Origin: Pantoea rwandensis
GTDB lineage: Bacteria; Pseudomonadota; Gammaproteobacteria; Enterobacterales; Enterobacteriaceae
Direction: 5' to 3'
Assembly (NCBI RefSeq): GCF_002095475.1
Contig: NZ_MLFR01000005.1
Location: forward strand, 62,001-126,000
DNA: 64,000 nt
A model generated the notes under the pieces. That model saw only the letters and a program-made list of their open reading frames with translations, made no database searches and was not told the origin of the DNA. The position numbers and the translations under genes are program-made. Shown piece by piece: positions 26,989-36,335 of the stretch. Within the stretch, counting starts at the first letter, position 1, and the number at the start of each line of letters is the position of its first letter.

Positions 26989-27936
26989 TTACTTTTTATC
27001 CAGTGACCAAGTCGCGCTACGGACATCCACTTTCACCGGCAACAGTCCTACGCGGGTGAAAGTGTCTGCTAACGCTTGCTGCTCATCAAACACCTGCGGC
27101 GTCATGCGCGTGGCACCGTAAGGCAGTCGTTTTAAGGTGGTTTGCCAGATGGTTTTATCCAATCCGGTTGATTTAGCCAGGATACCTGCCGCTTCATCCT
27201 GATGCGCATTTGCCCAGTCACTCAATTTACTCAATTCATCGACCACCTGTTTTGCCGTGTCAGGGTGGCCTTCAGCGAATGGACGGCTGGCAAGATAGAA
27301 GGTGTAATGCGGCACTAAACCTTCAGCATTACGGATTTCGCGCGCATCGGCGTTGGCTTCAACCTCGGCGAGATACGGATCCCAAATGACCCATGCATCT
27401 ATCGCACCTTTCTGGAAAGCAGCACGGGCGTCGGCCGGGGGCAGATAGATAGGCTTCACATCCTTATAATTTAATCCGGCATCTTCCAGTGCTTTCACCA
27501 GTAGGTAGTTCACGTCAGAACCTTTATTCAGCCCAACGCGCTTCCCTTTCAAATCTGCCACGCTTTTAATCGGTGAATCTTTTGGCACGACAATCGCTTC
27601 GGTTTTTGGGTTAGCGGGTGAGTGGCCGAGGTAGATCAAATCAGCTTTGGCAGCCTGCGCGAAAGCGGGTGGTGCATCTCCGGTGGCGGCTAAGTCGATG
27701 CTGCCCACGTTCAACCCTTCGAGCATCTGCGGTCCAGCCGGGAATTCCACCCAACGCACATTGATACCTTCTTTCTTCAAGGTTTCATCCAGCGTGCCAC
27801 GATACTTCAGCAACGCGAAGATATTGGCTTTTTGATAGCCGATGGTGACAGTTTCTGGGTTGGCAGCCCAAGTCAGTGAGGAGAGCAGGCTGAAGCTCAG
27901 CGCCAGCGCGCTTAGAACAGGCAATTTTGTTTTCAT
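26989..27936 (-). CDS. Aliphatic sulfonate ABC transporter binding protein, SsuA-like
   Basis: The 315-residue protein begins with a Sec signal peptide (MKTKLPVLSALALSFSLLSS then TWAA) and continues with the SsuA fold: VTIGYQKANIFALLKYRG, EFPAGPQMLEGLNVGSIDLAATGD, GLNKGSDVNYLLVKALEDAGL. It would capture sulfonates in the periplasm. I start it at 27936, 30 bases after an earlier in-frame Met, because that gives the normal signal peptide. No SsuB or SsuC gene accompanies it in this window, so its membrane partners must lie elsewhere. The sigma-54 regulator's C-terminal domain is a homologue. Confidence 0.9.
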   Translation of the reverse strand: MKTKLPVLSALALSFSLLSSLTWAANPETVTIGYQKANIFALLKYRGTLDETLKKEGINVRWVEFPAGPQMLEGLNVGSIDLAATGDAPPAFAQAAKADLIYLGHSPANPKTEAIVVPKDSPIKSVADLKGKRVGLNKGSDVNYLLVKALEDAGLNYKDVKPIYLPPADARAAFQKGAIDAWVIWDPYLAEVEANADAREIRNAEGLVPHYTFYLASRPFAEGHPDTAKQVVDELSKLSDWANAHQDEAAGILAKSTGLDKTIWQTTLKRLPYGATRMTPQVFDEQQALADTFTRVGLLPVKVDVRSATWSLDKK

Positions 27937-28159
27937 GATGAGTCTCTCTAGGTTTTTGCTCACCATAACAAAGCGCTTATATAACCAATAAATAACTAAT
28001 TTCGATCGCTTATAACTGAATTTTTGTGATCGCGATCATTCACTGTAATCAGCATGTCACCAAAATTTGCATAGATGCCCGGATAATTAGCACGGTAATA
28101 ATTTGTATAACAAATCAAAATGTCATATCGATATGCTTCTGTCAGGATAGGCACTTACG
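27937..28159. promoter_or_regulatory. Divergent control region with an exact iteron copy
   Basis: Between the SsuA-like gene and the FUSC gene lies AT-rich DNA with AGCGCTTATATAAC (27972-27985) and CGCTTATAAC (28007-28016). An exact copy of the plasmid iteron sits on the minus strand at 28038-28052 (ATTCACTGTAATCAG on the plus strand). It is about 17 kb from the origin array. Confidence 0.6.
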
Positions 28160-30244
28160 TTGCCTGCTAAGGGTTTCTTTCGCTCTATGAAGTGGTTTTC
28201 ACAAAGTGCAGTGTTGTTCTCTGCCAAAACTTGTCTTGCCGCCTTTCTGGCCTTTTATATCGCTCTGGAACTGAATCTTGATAAACCGGCCTGGTCACTG
28301 ACTACAGTGTACGTTGCGTCGCAGCTCTATTCGGGTTCAACGGTCTCCAAGTCGGTGTTCCGTTTGTTCGGCACCGTACTCGGTGGATTATTCACATTAC
28401 TGATTTATCCCATCACGGTTCAGTCTCCGATGATGTTCAGCCTGTGCATTTCACTGTGGGTGGCGGTATGCCTATACCTGTCATTGCATGACCGCACGCC
28501 GAAAAGTTATGTGTTTATGCTTGCCGGATACAGCGCCGCCATTATGGGCTTTCCCGATGTCACCTCACCGTCAGAAATCACTTACACCGTGATTTCGCGT
28601 ATTGAGGAGATCACAGTAGCGATCATCTGTAGCAGCTTGGTACATCGTCTGATCATGCCAGTGACGATGCGCAATCTACTCGAGCAGAGTGTCAGCCTGT
28701 GGTACCAAAATGCCCGTAAGCTGTGCAGCGAGCTGGTTACGGTGATGCCAGCTGATAAATCGGTAGAACGAGAAGATATTCTGGTTCAGATGGCGAACTA
28801 TCCTCTCAACGTCGAAACCCTGATTACACACTGTGTATATGAAGGCGATGCCGCGCGACGTCTGGTGCGGTTGGTCAGCGTGCAGTATCAACACCTCTCC
28901 TATTTGATCCCGACGCTAACGGCAATTGAATCACGTCTCAATTTGTTGGCACAGCAGGAAATCCGCTTTCCGGACTATGTGGCTGAGGCGTTCCAGCAGT
29001 TTTTGTTATGGCTAAATGGCAATGATCAGGTCCAGGTGCACGATGTCCTCACCGTTGCACAGGCGCAGTTGAAACAGGCCTGGCAGGAAGGGCGACTCAA
29101 TAGTGAAGAGAGTATTTTGTTGATTGGATTGCTGGAGCGCCTGCTTAACTTCGTGCGTATCGCTAATGCCTATCACAGCGTCAGCGAGCGCGTGAGTGAG
29201 TGGACACCGACCGTCAAGCCGGGAAAAACCGTGCGTGCGCATAAGCATGTCGATAAAGGTTTGCTGCTGCTCTCCTGCTTTACTGCGTTTCTTGCCACCT
29301 TCGGCACCTGCTTGTTCTGGATCGGCAGCGGCTGGAAAGATGGCTCGACTGCGCCGATGATGGCGGCGGTACTCTGCTCCTTCTTTGCCGGGCTGGATAG
29401 CCCCATCGCGCCAATGAAGCTATTTCTGAAGGGTGTCTTGATCTCAATGGCAATAAGCCTGCTTTACGTTACCGTGTTGATACCACAAGCGGTAACGTTT
29501 GAAGCGATGATCATCTGCCTCGCGCCCGGGTTATTTGCGCTGGGATTGGTGATTGCCAACCCGGCAACCAATTTGATTGGCCTGATCGTCGCCACGCAGA
29601 TTCCGGGGCTGATTGGCATGAGTCATAATTTCAAACCCGATCTTCTGCTTATAGTGAACGCAATGATTTCGACGCTGGTGGGCATTGTCATCGCCCTGGT
29701 ACTGACGTTGCTAATTCGCAACAAGCGTCCATCGTGGACGGCGAAACGCACGCTGCGTAAAGGGATCCGCGATTTACTGCAGTTTATCGCTGCGCTGCGC
29801 CTCAACACGGTAACGATGACGGCGCGCCAGCAATTTGTGGCGCGTACGCTGGATAAGGTCAACATTATTCTGCCACGTAAGCGCGTCGATCCCTCACCCG
29901 ACCTGGTTTCCGGCGGCAATCTGATTGCCGAAGCCTGGCTTGGTGCCAACTGTTACGACTATTACACGCGGCACAAGGCGCTGCTGACAGAGAATGGCAT
30001 TGAGAGTGCGGCGATGTTCCATGAGCTGAGTGTGTTCCTCAAACACAGGCTGAAATCCCTGCAGACACAGCCCCATCCGGCGTTGTTGCATGAACTTAAT
30101 CGCCTGCTGTTGGGTTTAGAGGCGCGAACATTACAGGAACAGGCGTTGTTTGCGCCGATGTTCCATCTGTTCAATATCCGCTTATCGTTGTTTCCCTCAG
30201 CGCGCTGGCCGGAAAACGCGCCACTTGAGGTCGATCGCGCATAA
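28160..30244 (+). CDS. FUSC family efflux protein, AaeB-like
   Basis: The 694-residue inner-membrane protein has two repeated halves, each a cluster of hydrophobic segments followed by a soluble region, the FUSC layout of AaeB (aromatic carboxylic acid efflux). FSAKTCLAAFLAFYIALELNLDKPAWSLTTVYV is the conserved first unit. The longest frame starts at a TTG (28160) with AGGATAG before it; an ATG at 28187 (MKWFSQ) is the main alternative. An AaeA-like membrane fusion partner is not seen next to it. The family is firm, the substrate inferred. Confidence 0.82.
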   Translation: MPAKGFFRSMKWFSQSAVLFSAKTCLAAFLAFYIALELNLDKPAWSLTTVYVASQLYSGSTVSKSVFRLFGTVLGGLFTLLIYPITVQSPMMFSLCISLWVAVCLYLSLHDRTPKSYVFMLAGYSAAIMGFPDVTSPSEITYTVISRIEEITVAIICSSLVHRLIMPVTMRNLLEQSVSLWYQNARKLCSELVTVMPADKSVEREDILVQMANYPLNVETLITHCVYEGDAARRLVRLVSVQYQHLSYLIPTLTAIESRLNLLAQQEIRFPDYVAEAFQQFLLWLNGNDQVQVHDVLTVAQAQLKQAWQEGRLNSEESILLIGLLERLLNFVRIANAYHSVSERVSEWTPTVKPGKTVRAHKHVDKGLLLLSCFTAFLATFGTCLFWIGSGWKDGSTAPMMAAVLCSFFAGLDSPIAPMKLFLKGVLISMAISLLYVTVLIPQAVTFEAMIICLAPGLFALGLVIANPATNLIGLIVATQIPGLIGMSHNFKPDLLLIVNAMISTLVGIVIALVLTLLIRNKRPSWTAKRTLRKGIRDLLQFIAALRLNTVTMTARQQFVARTLDKVNIILPRKRVDPSPDLVSGGNLIAEAWLGANCYDYYTRHKALLTENGIESAAMFHELSVFLKHRLKSLQTQPHPALLHELNRLLLGLEARTLQEQALFAPMFHLFNIRLSLFPSARWPENAPLEVDRA

Positions 30245-30337
30245 GTGTGCCGCAAACCCTGTATTTGAGCTGGGGGCATGCACCAGACTGACAAATCCCG
30301 TACAGTGCTGAACAGGCTTGATAAAGGATAATCGCAG

Positions 30338-31033
30338 ATGAAAATGATCGGTTTGATCGGTGGGATGAGTTGGGAATCGACGGCGCTCTACTATCGCATC
30401 ATCAATGAACAGGTGAAGCAGCAACTTGGCGGATTACACTCGGCGCGCAGCCTGATGTACAGCGTCGACTTTCAGGAAATTGAGAAGCTGCAAGTGGCGG
30501 GAGAATGGCAGCGAGCCGGCGAGATTCTGGCAGAAGCAGCGCGCAGTCTGGAAAAGGGCGGGGCGGACTTCATTGTGCTCTGCACTAACACCATGCACAA
30601 AGTCGCTGACCAGATTACCGGTGCTGTGGATATCCCGCTGCTCCATATCGCCGATGCGACTGCTCAGCGTATTCAATCCGCTGGCGTGAAGCGCGTGGGC
30701 TTACTGGCGACGGCATTCACTATGGAGCAGGAATTCTATAAAGGCCGTTTGGCACAGTCTGACATTGAAGTGTTGGTGCCCGATGCACCCGGCCGTAAAA
30801 CGGTGCACGACATCATTTATCAGGAGTTATGCCTCGGTATTATTCGTGAGGAATCGCGCGCGCAGTACCGTAAAATTATTGCTGAGCTGGTGGAGCAAGG
30901 CGCAGAAGCGATCATTTTGGGTTGCACTGAAATCACCTTGCTGGTGCAGGCCGAAGATGCCAGTGTGCCGCTGTTTGATACCACGTTGATCCACGCTGAA
31001 GACGCGGTGAAATTGGCATTGGCAGTAAAATAA
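30338..31033 (+). CDS. Aspartate/glutamate racemase family, YgeA-like amino acid racemase
   Basis: The 231-residue protein starts MKMIGLIGGMSWESTALYYR and contains both catalytic cysteines of cofactor-independent racemases, in IVLCTNTMHKVAD (about residue 84) and IILGCTEITLL (about residue 197). The wording is that of YgeA, a broad-specificity amino acid racemase. AAAGGA lies upstream of the ATG. It converges on an operon holding a D-amino-acid-type enzyme, so the two may work on related substrates. Confidence 0.88.
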   Translation: MKMIGLIGGMSWESTALYYRIINEQVKQQLGGLHSARSLMYSVDFQEIEKLQVAGEWQRAGEILAEAARSLEKGGADFIVLCTNTMHKVADQITGAVDIPLLHIADATAQRIQSAGVKRVGLLATAFTMEQEFYKGRLAQSDIEVLVPDAPGRKTVHDIIYQELCLGIIREESRAQYRKIIAELVEQGAEAIILGCTEITLLVQAEDASVPLFDTTLIHAEDAVKLALAVK

Positions 31034-31124
31034 CTAGCCTGCTAATTATTTTATGTGTTATTATTTATTCATTGAAGGCACAACGTCTGACCCCGAATGG
31101 TCGTACAAGGATGTGCCAGAATGG

Positions 31125-31148
31125 GCTGCCAATATTGGCAGCTTTTTT
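31125..31148 (+). terminator. Rho-independent terminator after the racemase gene
   Basis: GCTGCCAA-TA-TTGGCAGC followed by TTTTTT, about 90 bp after the racemase stop codon. Confidence 0.85.
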
Positions 31149-31152
31149 GTGG

Positions 31153-32423
31153 TCAAAATGCTGTTTCCAGTGAATCTGTGACGCAATAATCATCATCCAC
31201 CAGCGGCAGATAGCGCCATTTATCAAATGCAGTACAAGGATGAGAAATACCGCATCCTACCCAGTCACCCGGCTGCAGCCCTTCATCATCAGGCAGTAGG
31301 AGATAGGCGTGCTGATCGTTTACGTCGCTGATGCGCAAATGCGCGGCTGAACGGGGTTCACTGCCGTCTGCGTTGCGGATCCACAGCGGATTCGGCAGGT
31401 CCTGATCGAAAGGCACGTCACGTCGACCAAAGTCGATAAACGCTAAGCCCGGTTCAGGACGGGATAACACCCGACCCCAAATCTCCAGTGCCGCGTCGAA
31501 ATGATGGCTGGCGCCAGGTTGAGCAAACGGCGCAATACGCGCATACAAACCGCTGTCGTGTGCCATATAAGCACCTGAACGGATTAACGGCGTCATCGGC
31601 AGTGGCAGGGTAGTAGCGGTAAAGCACTCGGTGACCACGTCAAACCATGCGCCGCCGCCAGCACTGAGGATGATATGTTCACTGCTGAACAACTGTTTTT
31701 CAGCCAGTAGCGCAGCGGTGCTCACCATCATCTGGCAATACTCTTTTACCCGCCGTACGCCCTCAGCATCGCGCCCGGCCCCTAAGGCGCCTTCATAACC
31801 CGCCACACCCACCAACTGAAGTGCAGAACTGGCTTTGATCGCTTCGGCAATCTTCAGGGCTTCTTGCTGTGAGCGGCAACCGGTTCGCCCGCCACTGACC
31901 GACATTTCCAGCAGCACCGAAATTTGTACATCACCGAGATGCTGCTCCAGCAGTTTTACTCCCTGCAGTGAATCGACATAGCACAGGAAGCCATGATCAG
32001 GATGCTGCTGCTGCCACTGCGCAATCCAGCGAATGCCTGCCGGATCGACCAGTTCATTGGCGAGAAACACATTGCGAATACCAACTGGCGCAGCGCACGC
32101 ACTTGCGCTGGCGTAGCGGCACCCAGTCCCCAGGCGCCGCCCTCGGTGATTGCACGGCGTAACACTGCGGGCGACATTGAGGTTTTACCGTGCGCCGCCA
32201 ACATGATGCCCTGTTCCCGACAGAAGGCAGCCAGCTGGCGCAGGTTATTCTCCAGCGCTGACTGCTTCATTATCATTAACGGCGAGAAGACCTCGTCACT
32301 GTTAAACACCGCAGTACCCTGTGCTAACGGCGAATTCCCCGCACCCGCAACCGATTTAAAACGTGGTGCGGCTTGTTGTGCATCCAGTAAACCATCCGCG
32401 TGCAGCGGAAAGCGAATCGACAT
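31153..32423 (-). pseudogene. D-threonine aldolase / D-serine dehydratase-like PLP enzyme, frameshifted
   Basis: Two overlapping frames together encode one protein of about 423 residues. The first half (from 32423) holds the PLP lysine region AAHGKTSMSPAVLRRA and ends out of frame after QVRALRQL. The second half begins in another frame with NVFLANELVDPAGIRW and runs to 31153 with the C-terminal domain, including HPCTAFDKWRYLPLVDD. Adding one C beside 32081-32082 restores QLGIRNVFLANEL. The family cleaves or deaminates D-hydroxy amino acids. It is the last gene of an operon with a transporter and RidA. Whether the shift is real or a read error cannot be told here. Confidence 0.8.
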
Positions 32424-32434
32424 AGTGGCTCCTG

Positions 32435-33172
32435 TTAGTGCTCAAGCACGCGCGATAAGAATTGTTGCGTGCGCGGATTCTGCGGGTTCACAAAGAGTTG
32501 CTCAGGTGAACCTTGTTCAGCAATGACGCCCTGATCCATAAACACCACGCGATCGGCGGTTTTACGCGCAAAGCCCATTTCATGCGTCACTACCACCATG
32601 GTCATGCCTTCACGCGCCAGACTGCGCATCACTTCCATTACCTCGCCGACCAGCTCAGGGTCGAGTGCGGAGGTGGCTTCATCGAAGAACATGATTTTCG
32701 GTTCCACCGCCAATGCACGTGCAATGGCGACGCGCTGCTGCTGACCACCGGAAAGTTGCGCCGGATAATAATGTGCACGCTCGGCCAGCCCTACACGCGT
32801 TAGGGCCGCCATGCCACGTTTGTTGGCCTCCGCTTCAGAGAGCTTTTGCGCTTTGATCAACGCCAGAGTGACGTTGCCTAACGCGGTTTTGTGGGGGAAC
32901 AGGTTGAACTGCTGGAACACCATGCCGACGTGACCGCAAATTTCACTGCTGCGTTTACGGTCGTGCAGAGGCACTTTATTGACCCAGATTTCGCCGCCAT
33001 CAGCGGTTTCTAAACCGCTCATAATGCGCAGTACGGTGCTTTTTCCTGAACCGGATGCACCAATCAACACCAGCACTTCGCCAGGTGAAACTTCCAGACT
33101 GATCTCTTTCAGCACCTGCGTCGGGCCAAACGATTTTGAAATGCGGCTCAGCGTAATCGCGGATTGGCTCAT
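32435..33172 (-). CDS. Polar amino acid ABC transporter ATPase (GlnQ/HisP type)
   Basis: The 245-residue ATPase has Walker [10 protein letters not shown], the signature [16 protein letters not shown], and Walker [15 protein letters not shown], typical of amino acid importers. I begin it at 33172 ([10 protein letters not shown]), preceded by AGGAG and overlapping the permease stop by four bases, and not at 33226. It is the fourth ABC component of the operon. Confidence 0.9.
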   Translation of the reverse strand: MSQSAITLSRISKSFGPTQVLKEISLEVSPGEVLVLIGASGSGKSTVLRIMSGLETADGGEIWVNKVPLHDRKRSSEICGHVGMVFQQFNLFPHKTALGNVTLALIKAQKLSEAEANKRGMAALTRVGLAERAHYYPAQLSGGQQQRVAIARALAVEPKIMFFDEATSALDPELVGEVMEVMRSLAREGMTMVVVTHEMGFARKTADRVVFMDQGVIAEQGSPEQLFVNPQNPRTQQFLSRVLEH

Positions 33173-33813
33173 GATATTTGGCTCCTGGTTTGATGATGTT
33201 GAACCCAACGAGAAAGCGGGAAGCAAATGGCGAAGTAGAGCAGGGCAACCAAGCCGTAAATCACCACCGGTTGTCCAATGCGGTCGACAATCGCCTGGCC
33301 CTGATGCATCAGTTCGGACATGCCGATCATGCTGACGATCGAGGTGTCTTTAATCAGCGAAAGATACTGACCCGCCAGCGGCGGCAACACGATGCCACGG
33401 GTTTGGGGCAGCACTACGCTCATGAAGGTTTGACGTTTGGAAAGCCCAAGGATCCACGACACTTCCCACTGACCTTTCGGTACGGCTTCAATCCCGGCGC
33501 GGAACACTTCGGCGATATAGGCACCTTGATAGATGCTTAAGCCGAGGATCCCAGCGGCAAACAGATTGATCTCATAACCGAAATAGGCCACGCCGAAGTA
33601 GATAAACATCAGCGTGATCAGCACTGGTGTGCCGCGAAACAGTTCGGTATAGATCACCGCGATTTGCTTAGCAACCGGCAGTCGGCTGGTTCTCAGCACG
33701 GCAGCCAGTAAACCCAGCAGGGTACTACCGATGATGGCGGCGATGGACAGCAACAGCGTGATACCCAATCCTTTTAGCAGGATGGGGAAGGAGCTGATAA
33801 TTAACTCGCTCAT
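33169..33813 (-). CDS. Amino acid ABC transporter permease (HisM/GlnP type)
   Basis: The 214-residue protein has the usual hydrophobic segments and the EAA motif region [29 protein letters not shown] of polar amino acid permeases. It overlaps both neighbours by four bases, so it is translationally coupled within the transporter. Confidence 0.9.
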   Translation of the reverse strand: MSELIISSFPILLKGLGITLLLSIAAIIGSTLLGLLAAVLRTSRLPVAKQIAVIYTELFRGTPVLITLMFIYFGVAYFGYEINLFAAGILGLSIYQGAYIAEVFRAGIEAVPKGQWEVSWILGLSKRQTFMSVVLPQTRGIVLPPLAGQYLSLIKDTSIVSMIGMSELMHQGQAIVDRIGQPVVIYGLVALLYFAICFPLSRWVQHHQTRSQIS

Positions 33814-34547
33814 AACGCATTCTCCCGTTTCACTGGATTAGTCAGCCATTTTTTTGCCCACCACCAAGCGGACTTTTTTACTGGTGTCACCAGCGGCGGA
33901 TGGAACATGCGCCGTCCAGCTACCGTGCCCAGCCAGGAGAACAGATTGCTCAGTACCAGATAGACGAGTGCGACCACGCTAAAGGTCTGGATATAAAGCA
34001 AGGTTCGGGCGTTGATGACCGTGGCGGTCCCGGTCAGTTCCGGCAGGGCGATCGCGGAAAGTAACGAGGTGCCAAGCAGTAACTGAATCAGGTTGTTGAT
34101 GATCGCCGGCCATACTGCGTGCGCTGCCTGTGGCAACACCACACTGAGAAAAATCTGCCGACGCGGAATACCGAGAATGTATGCCGCCTCTAGCTGGCCT
34201 TTTGGCACGGATTGAATCCCGGCGCGAAAGGTTTCAGACAGGTAGGCGCCGACGTTAACGCCCAGCGCCAACACACCGGCGGTAAAGGCGCTCATGGTGA
34301 TGCCCAACGAGGGCAGTCCAAAGAAGATGATAAAAATCTGCAGCAGAACCGGCGTGTTGCGAATGAATTCAACATAACAGTGACTGATCCAACGCAGTGG
34401 AGCCACGGGCGATGATTTCGCTAATGCCGACAACAAGCCCAACGCCACCGCCAGCACGAATGCCAACAGTGTCACCTGTAATGTCAGCCACGCGGCCTCC
34501 AGGAAGGTATCGGCGTAGCGCCACAGGGTTAGCCATTGATAATTCAT
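33810..34547 (-). CDS. Amino acid ABC transporter permease (HisQ/GlnP type)
   Basis: The 245-residue protein is the second permease, with VEFIRNTPVLLQIFIIFFGLP and the EAA region SVPKGQLEAAYILGIPRRQIFLSVVLPQ. The start is placed at 34547 (MNYQWLTLW), preceded by AGGAG; a longer in-frame extension upstream would have no ribosome-binding site and would cross the hairpin at 34565-34589. Confidence 0.9.
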   Translation of the reverse strand: MNYQWLTLWRYADTFLEAAWLTLQVTLLAFVLAVALGLLSALAKSSPVAPLRWISHCYVEFIRNTPVLLQIFIIFFGLPSLGITMSAFTAGVLALGVNVGAYLSETFRAGIQSVPKGQLEAAYILGIPRRQIFLSVVLPQAAHAVWPAIINNLIQLLLGTSLLSAIALPELTGTATVINARTLLYIQTFSVVALVYLVLSNLFSWLGTVAGRRMFHPPLVTPVKKSAWWWAKKWLTNPVKRENAL

Positions 34548-34564
34548 AATTTGGCTCCTTCGTA

Positions 34565-34589
34565 CGGCGCGGCATTCACTGCCGCGCCG
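34565..34589. promoter_or_regulatory. Strong stem-loop between binding-protein and permease genes
   Basis: CGGCGCGGCA and TGCCGCGCCG form a perfect 10-bp stem with a 5-base loop, 8 bp after the binding-protein stop codon. There is no T-run. A stem here would stabilise the upstream mRNA and give more binding protein than permease, as in other ABC operons. Confidence 0.7.
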
Positions 34590-34597
34590 CCGTTTAA

Positions 34598-35422
34598 TCA
34601 AAATTGCGGGTTCAGCGGGTAACGCGGTTTGCTGCCAAACCATTTCTGATACAGCTGGGCGTTTTCACCCGATGCATTAATCTCAAAAAGGAATTCATTT
34701 AGATAGTTGGTCCACACCTGATCACCTTGTTTCACACCGAAGGCGTTATATTCCAACGGAACCAGCGCCTCGTTGGTGACGGTCAGCGTAGGGTCCAGCT
34801 TGGCTTGGTAAGCAAGGAAGTTGTTATCTTCGATCATCGCATCGGCCTGACCCTGCTTCACGGCGAGGATCGCGGCTTGCGATGAATCGTATTCCTGGAT
34901 TTTCACGTCAATGCCAAGGTTGCGGACTTCATCCCCGTTGGTGGAACCCTTCACCGTGGCGATGGTTTTGCCTGCCATATCATGGGCTGATTGAATGCCG
35001 CTGTTTTTGCGCACCAACATCGCTTCACTCGCCACCACGTACGGGTTGGTGAAGCCAATCTCTTTGGCACGTTCCAGATTGCGAGTGAAGTTACAGAACA
35101 CGACATCGACTTTATTGGTTTGCAGGTTTGGAATACGGTTGGCGCTGGTGGTGTTGACCATCTCCAGTTTCACGCCCATCTCTTTGGCGAGTGCTTTCGC
35201 TAAATCGACGTCATATCCGTCCGGGTTGCCGTCTTTGTCATAAAAACCAAAGGGGGCAAAGCTCAGGCAATCACCGACACGCAGCGTGCCGCGTTGCAGT
35301 ACGTTTTGCAGAGCCGATTGCGGTGCGGCACCCGCTTCTTTTTTTTCTTCGGTGGGTGTGCAGCCAGCTAAAACCAGCAATGCCAGCGCAGCGGCGCCGA
35401 ATTTAAGCGATGTTGTGTTCAT
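34598..35422 (-). CDS. Amino acid ABC transporter binding lipoprotein
   Basis: The 274-residue protein has a lipoprotein signal with lipobox LVLAGC (Cys21) and the family 3 solute-binding fold (LRVGDCLSFAPFGFYDKDG, PDGYDVDLAKALAKEMGVKLEMV, DAMIEDNNFLAYQAK). It is the binding component of the downstream permeases and ATPase. The early aspartate and the FAPFG stretch are where this family binds the amino and carboxyl groups of the ligand. Which amino acid it binds is unknown; the neighbouring enzyme suggests a D- or hydroxy-amino acid. Confidence 0.9.
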   Translation of the reverse strand: MNTTSLKFGAAALALLVLAGCTPTEEKKEAGAAPQSALQNVLQRGTLRVGDCLSFAPFGFYDKDGNPDGYDVDLAKALAKEMGVKLEMVNTTSANRIPNLQTNKVDVVFCNFTRNLERAKEIGFTNPYVVASEAMLVRKNSGIQSAHDMAGKTIATVKGSTNGDEVRNLGIDVKIQEYDSSQAAILAVKQGQADAMIEDNNFLAYQAKLDPTLTVTNEALVPLEYNAFGVKQGDQVWTNYLNEFLFEINASGENAQLYQKWFGSKPRYPLNPQF

Positions 35423-35559
35423 TTTATGCTCTCTATAAAATGGTTATGAGTCGGCGTAATGCCGATATTTCACAGCAAAATGAAAAGCATCAATTAATAA
35501 CAGGCTGTCCTGGTGTTGGCGAAGAAATAGAATTCGTCAGCCTGTTTTAACCGTAATAA

Positions 35560-35952
35560 TTATTTACGATCGGCGCGGAAGCATTTGAAATCCACTTCCA
35601 CTTTGCAGTCGACCACTAAATCCTGCACGCTACAAATACGTGCCGGTGGGTTGCCGCTGAATATCTCACTGAAAACTTTATTAAAGGAACTGAAATAACG
35701 CGCGTCGGTTAACACTGCGGTGACGTGCACCACATCCTCCACGCGATAGCCGGCCTCGCGCATGATGGTCAGACAGTTATCGAACGCTAACTGCGTCTGT
35801 TCAATGATGCCGCCTTCCACTACCTCACCGTCGCGCATCGGCGTCTGGCCCGAGATAAACAGCCAGCCATCAGCTTCTACCGCACGGGCGAACGGCAATT
35901 TTTGCCCGCCGGTACCTGTTCCGCCTTCAATGCCATAACGCTTAATCGCCAT
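35560..35952 (-). CDS. RidA family enamine/imine deaminase
   Basis: The 130-residue protein is a YjgF/YER057c/UK114 protein, with FISGQTPMRDGEVVEGG and ARICSVQDLVVDCKVEVDFKCFRA. RidA proteins hydrolyse the reactive enamines released by PLP-dependent dehydratases. It is the first gene of the operon that ends with the D-serine dehydratase-like enzyme, which makes this role likely. The arginine in PPARICSVQ is the expected catalytic arginine. The start at 35952 (MAIKRYGI) follows GAGG. Confidence 0.88.
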   Translation of the reverse strand: MAIKRYGIEGGTGTGGQKLPFARAVEADGWLFISGQTPMRDGEVVEGGIIEQTQLAFDNCLTIMREAGYRVEDVVHVTAVLTDARYFSSFNKVFSEIFSGNPPARICSVQDLVVDCKVEVDFKCFRADRK

Positions 35953-35989
35953 GCAATTTTGCCTCATTTGTGGGTCTGTCAGTTTGTCT

Positions 35990-36017
35990 GGTATATCAGA
36001 CTCAAGTCTGCAATACC
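35990..36017. promoter_or_regulatory. Palindromic operator upstream of the RidA operon
   Basis: GGTATATCAGACT and AGTCTGCAATACC are 11/13 complementary arms separated by CA. It lies 38 bp upstream of the RidA start, in the 383-bp region shared with the divergent IclR gene, and is the best candidate for the IclR binding site. The rest of the region (36018-36335) is AT-rich with no gene. Confidence 0.65.
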
Positions 36018-36335
36018 GGATAGGGCAAGATTTGCACAGTGGATTTGCTTTTGCAATATGTCACCCGCTATTTAATTTTTTGTGATGTCGTCGGGATCGC
36101 AAAATAAAATTCAATGCGTGTCATTGTTTAAAAATAATGTGACCTTTGTCGTGATTTATTAAGTGTGAGTGAAACAGGTATGCGCCAAAATGAGGCCCCA
36201 AAATAGAACGCTGTAATATAACGGGCGTGACTATTTTTTATTTTTACAGGGATGGGTAATTATTGTGTTGGGGTGTATGATGCTTTTCTTTTTTAGCATA
36301 TTCCAATCGCACCAATGCAACAGGGGAGTGAGCAA

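Noticed and set aside
31053-31181. A 42-codon frame after the racemase gene (MCYYLFIEGTTSDPEW...)
   Set aside because: It reads protein-like, but it has no ribosome-binding site, runs through an intrinsic terminator and overlaps the end of the convergent PLP-enzyme gene.
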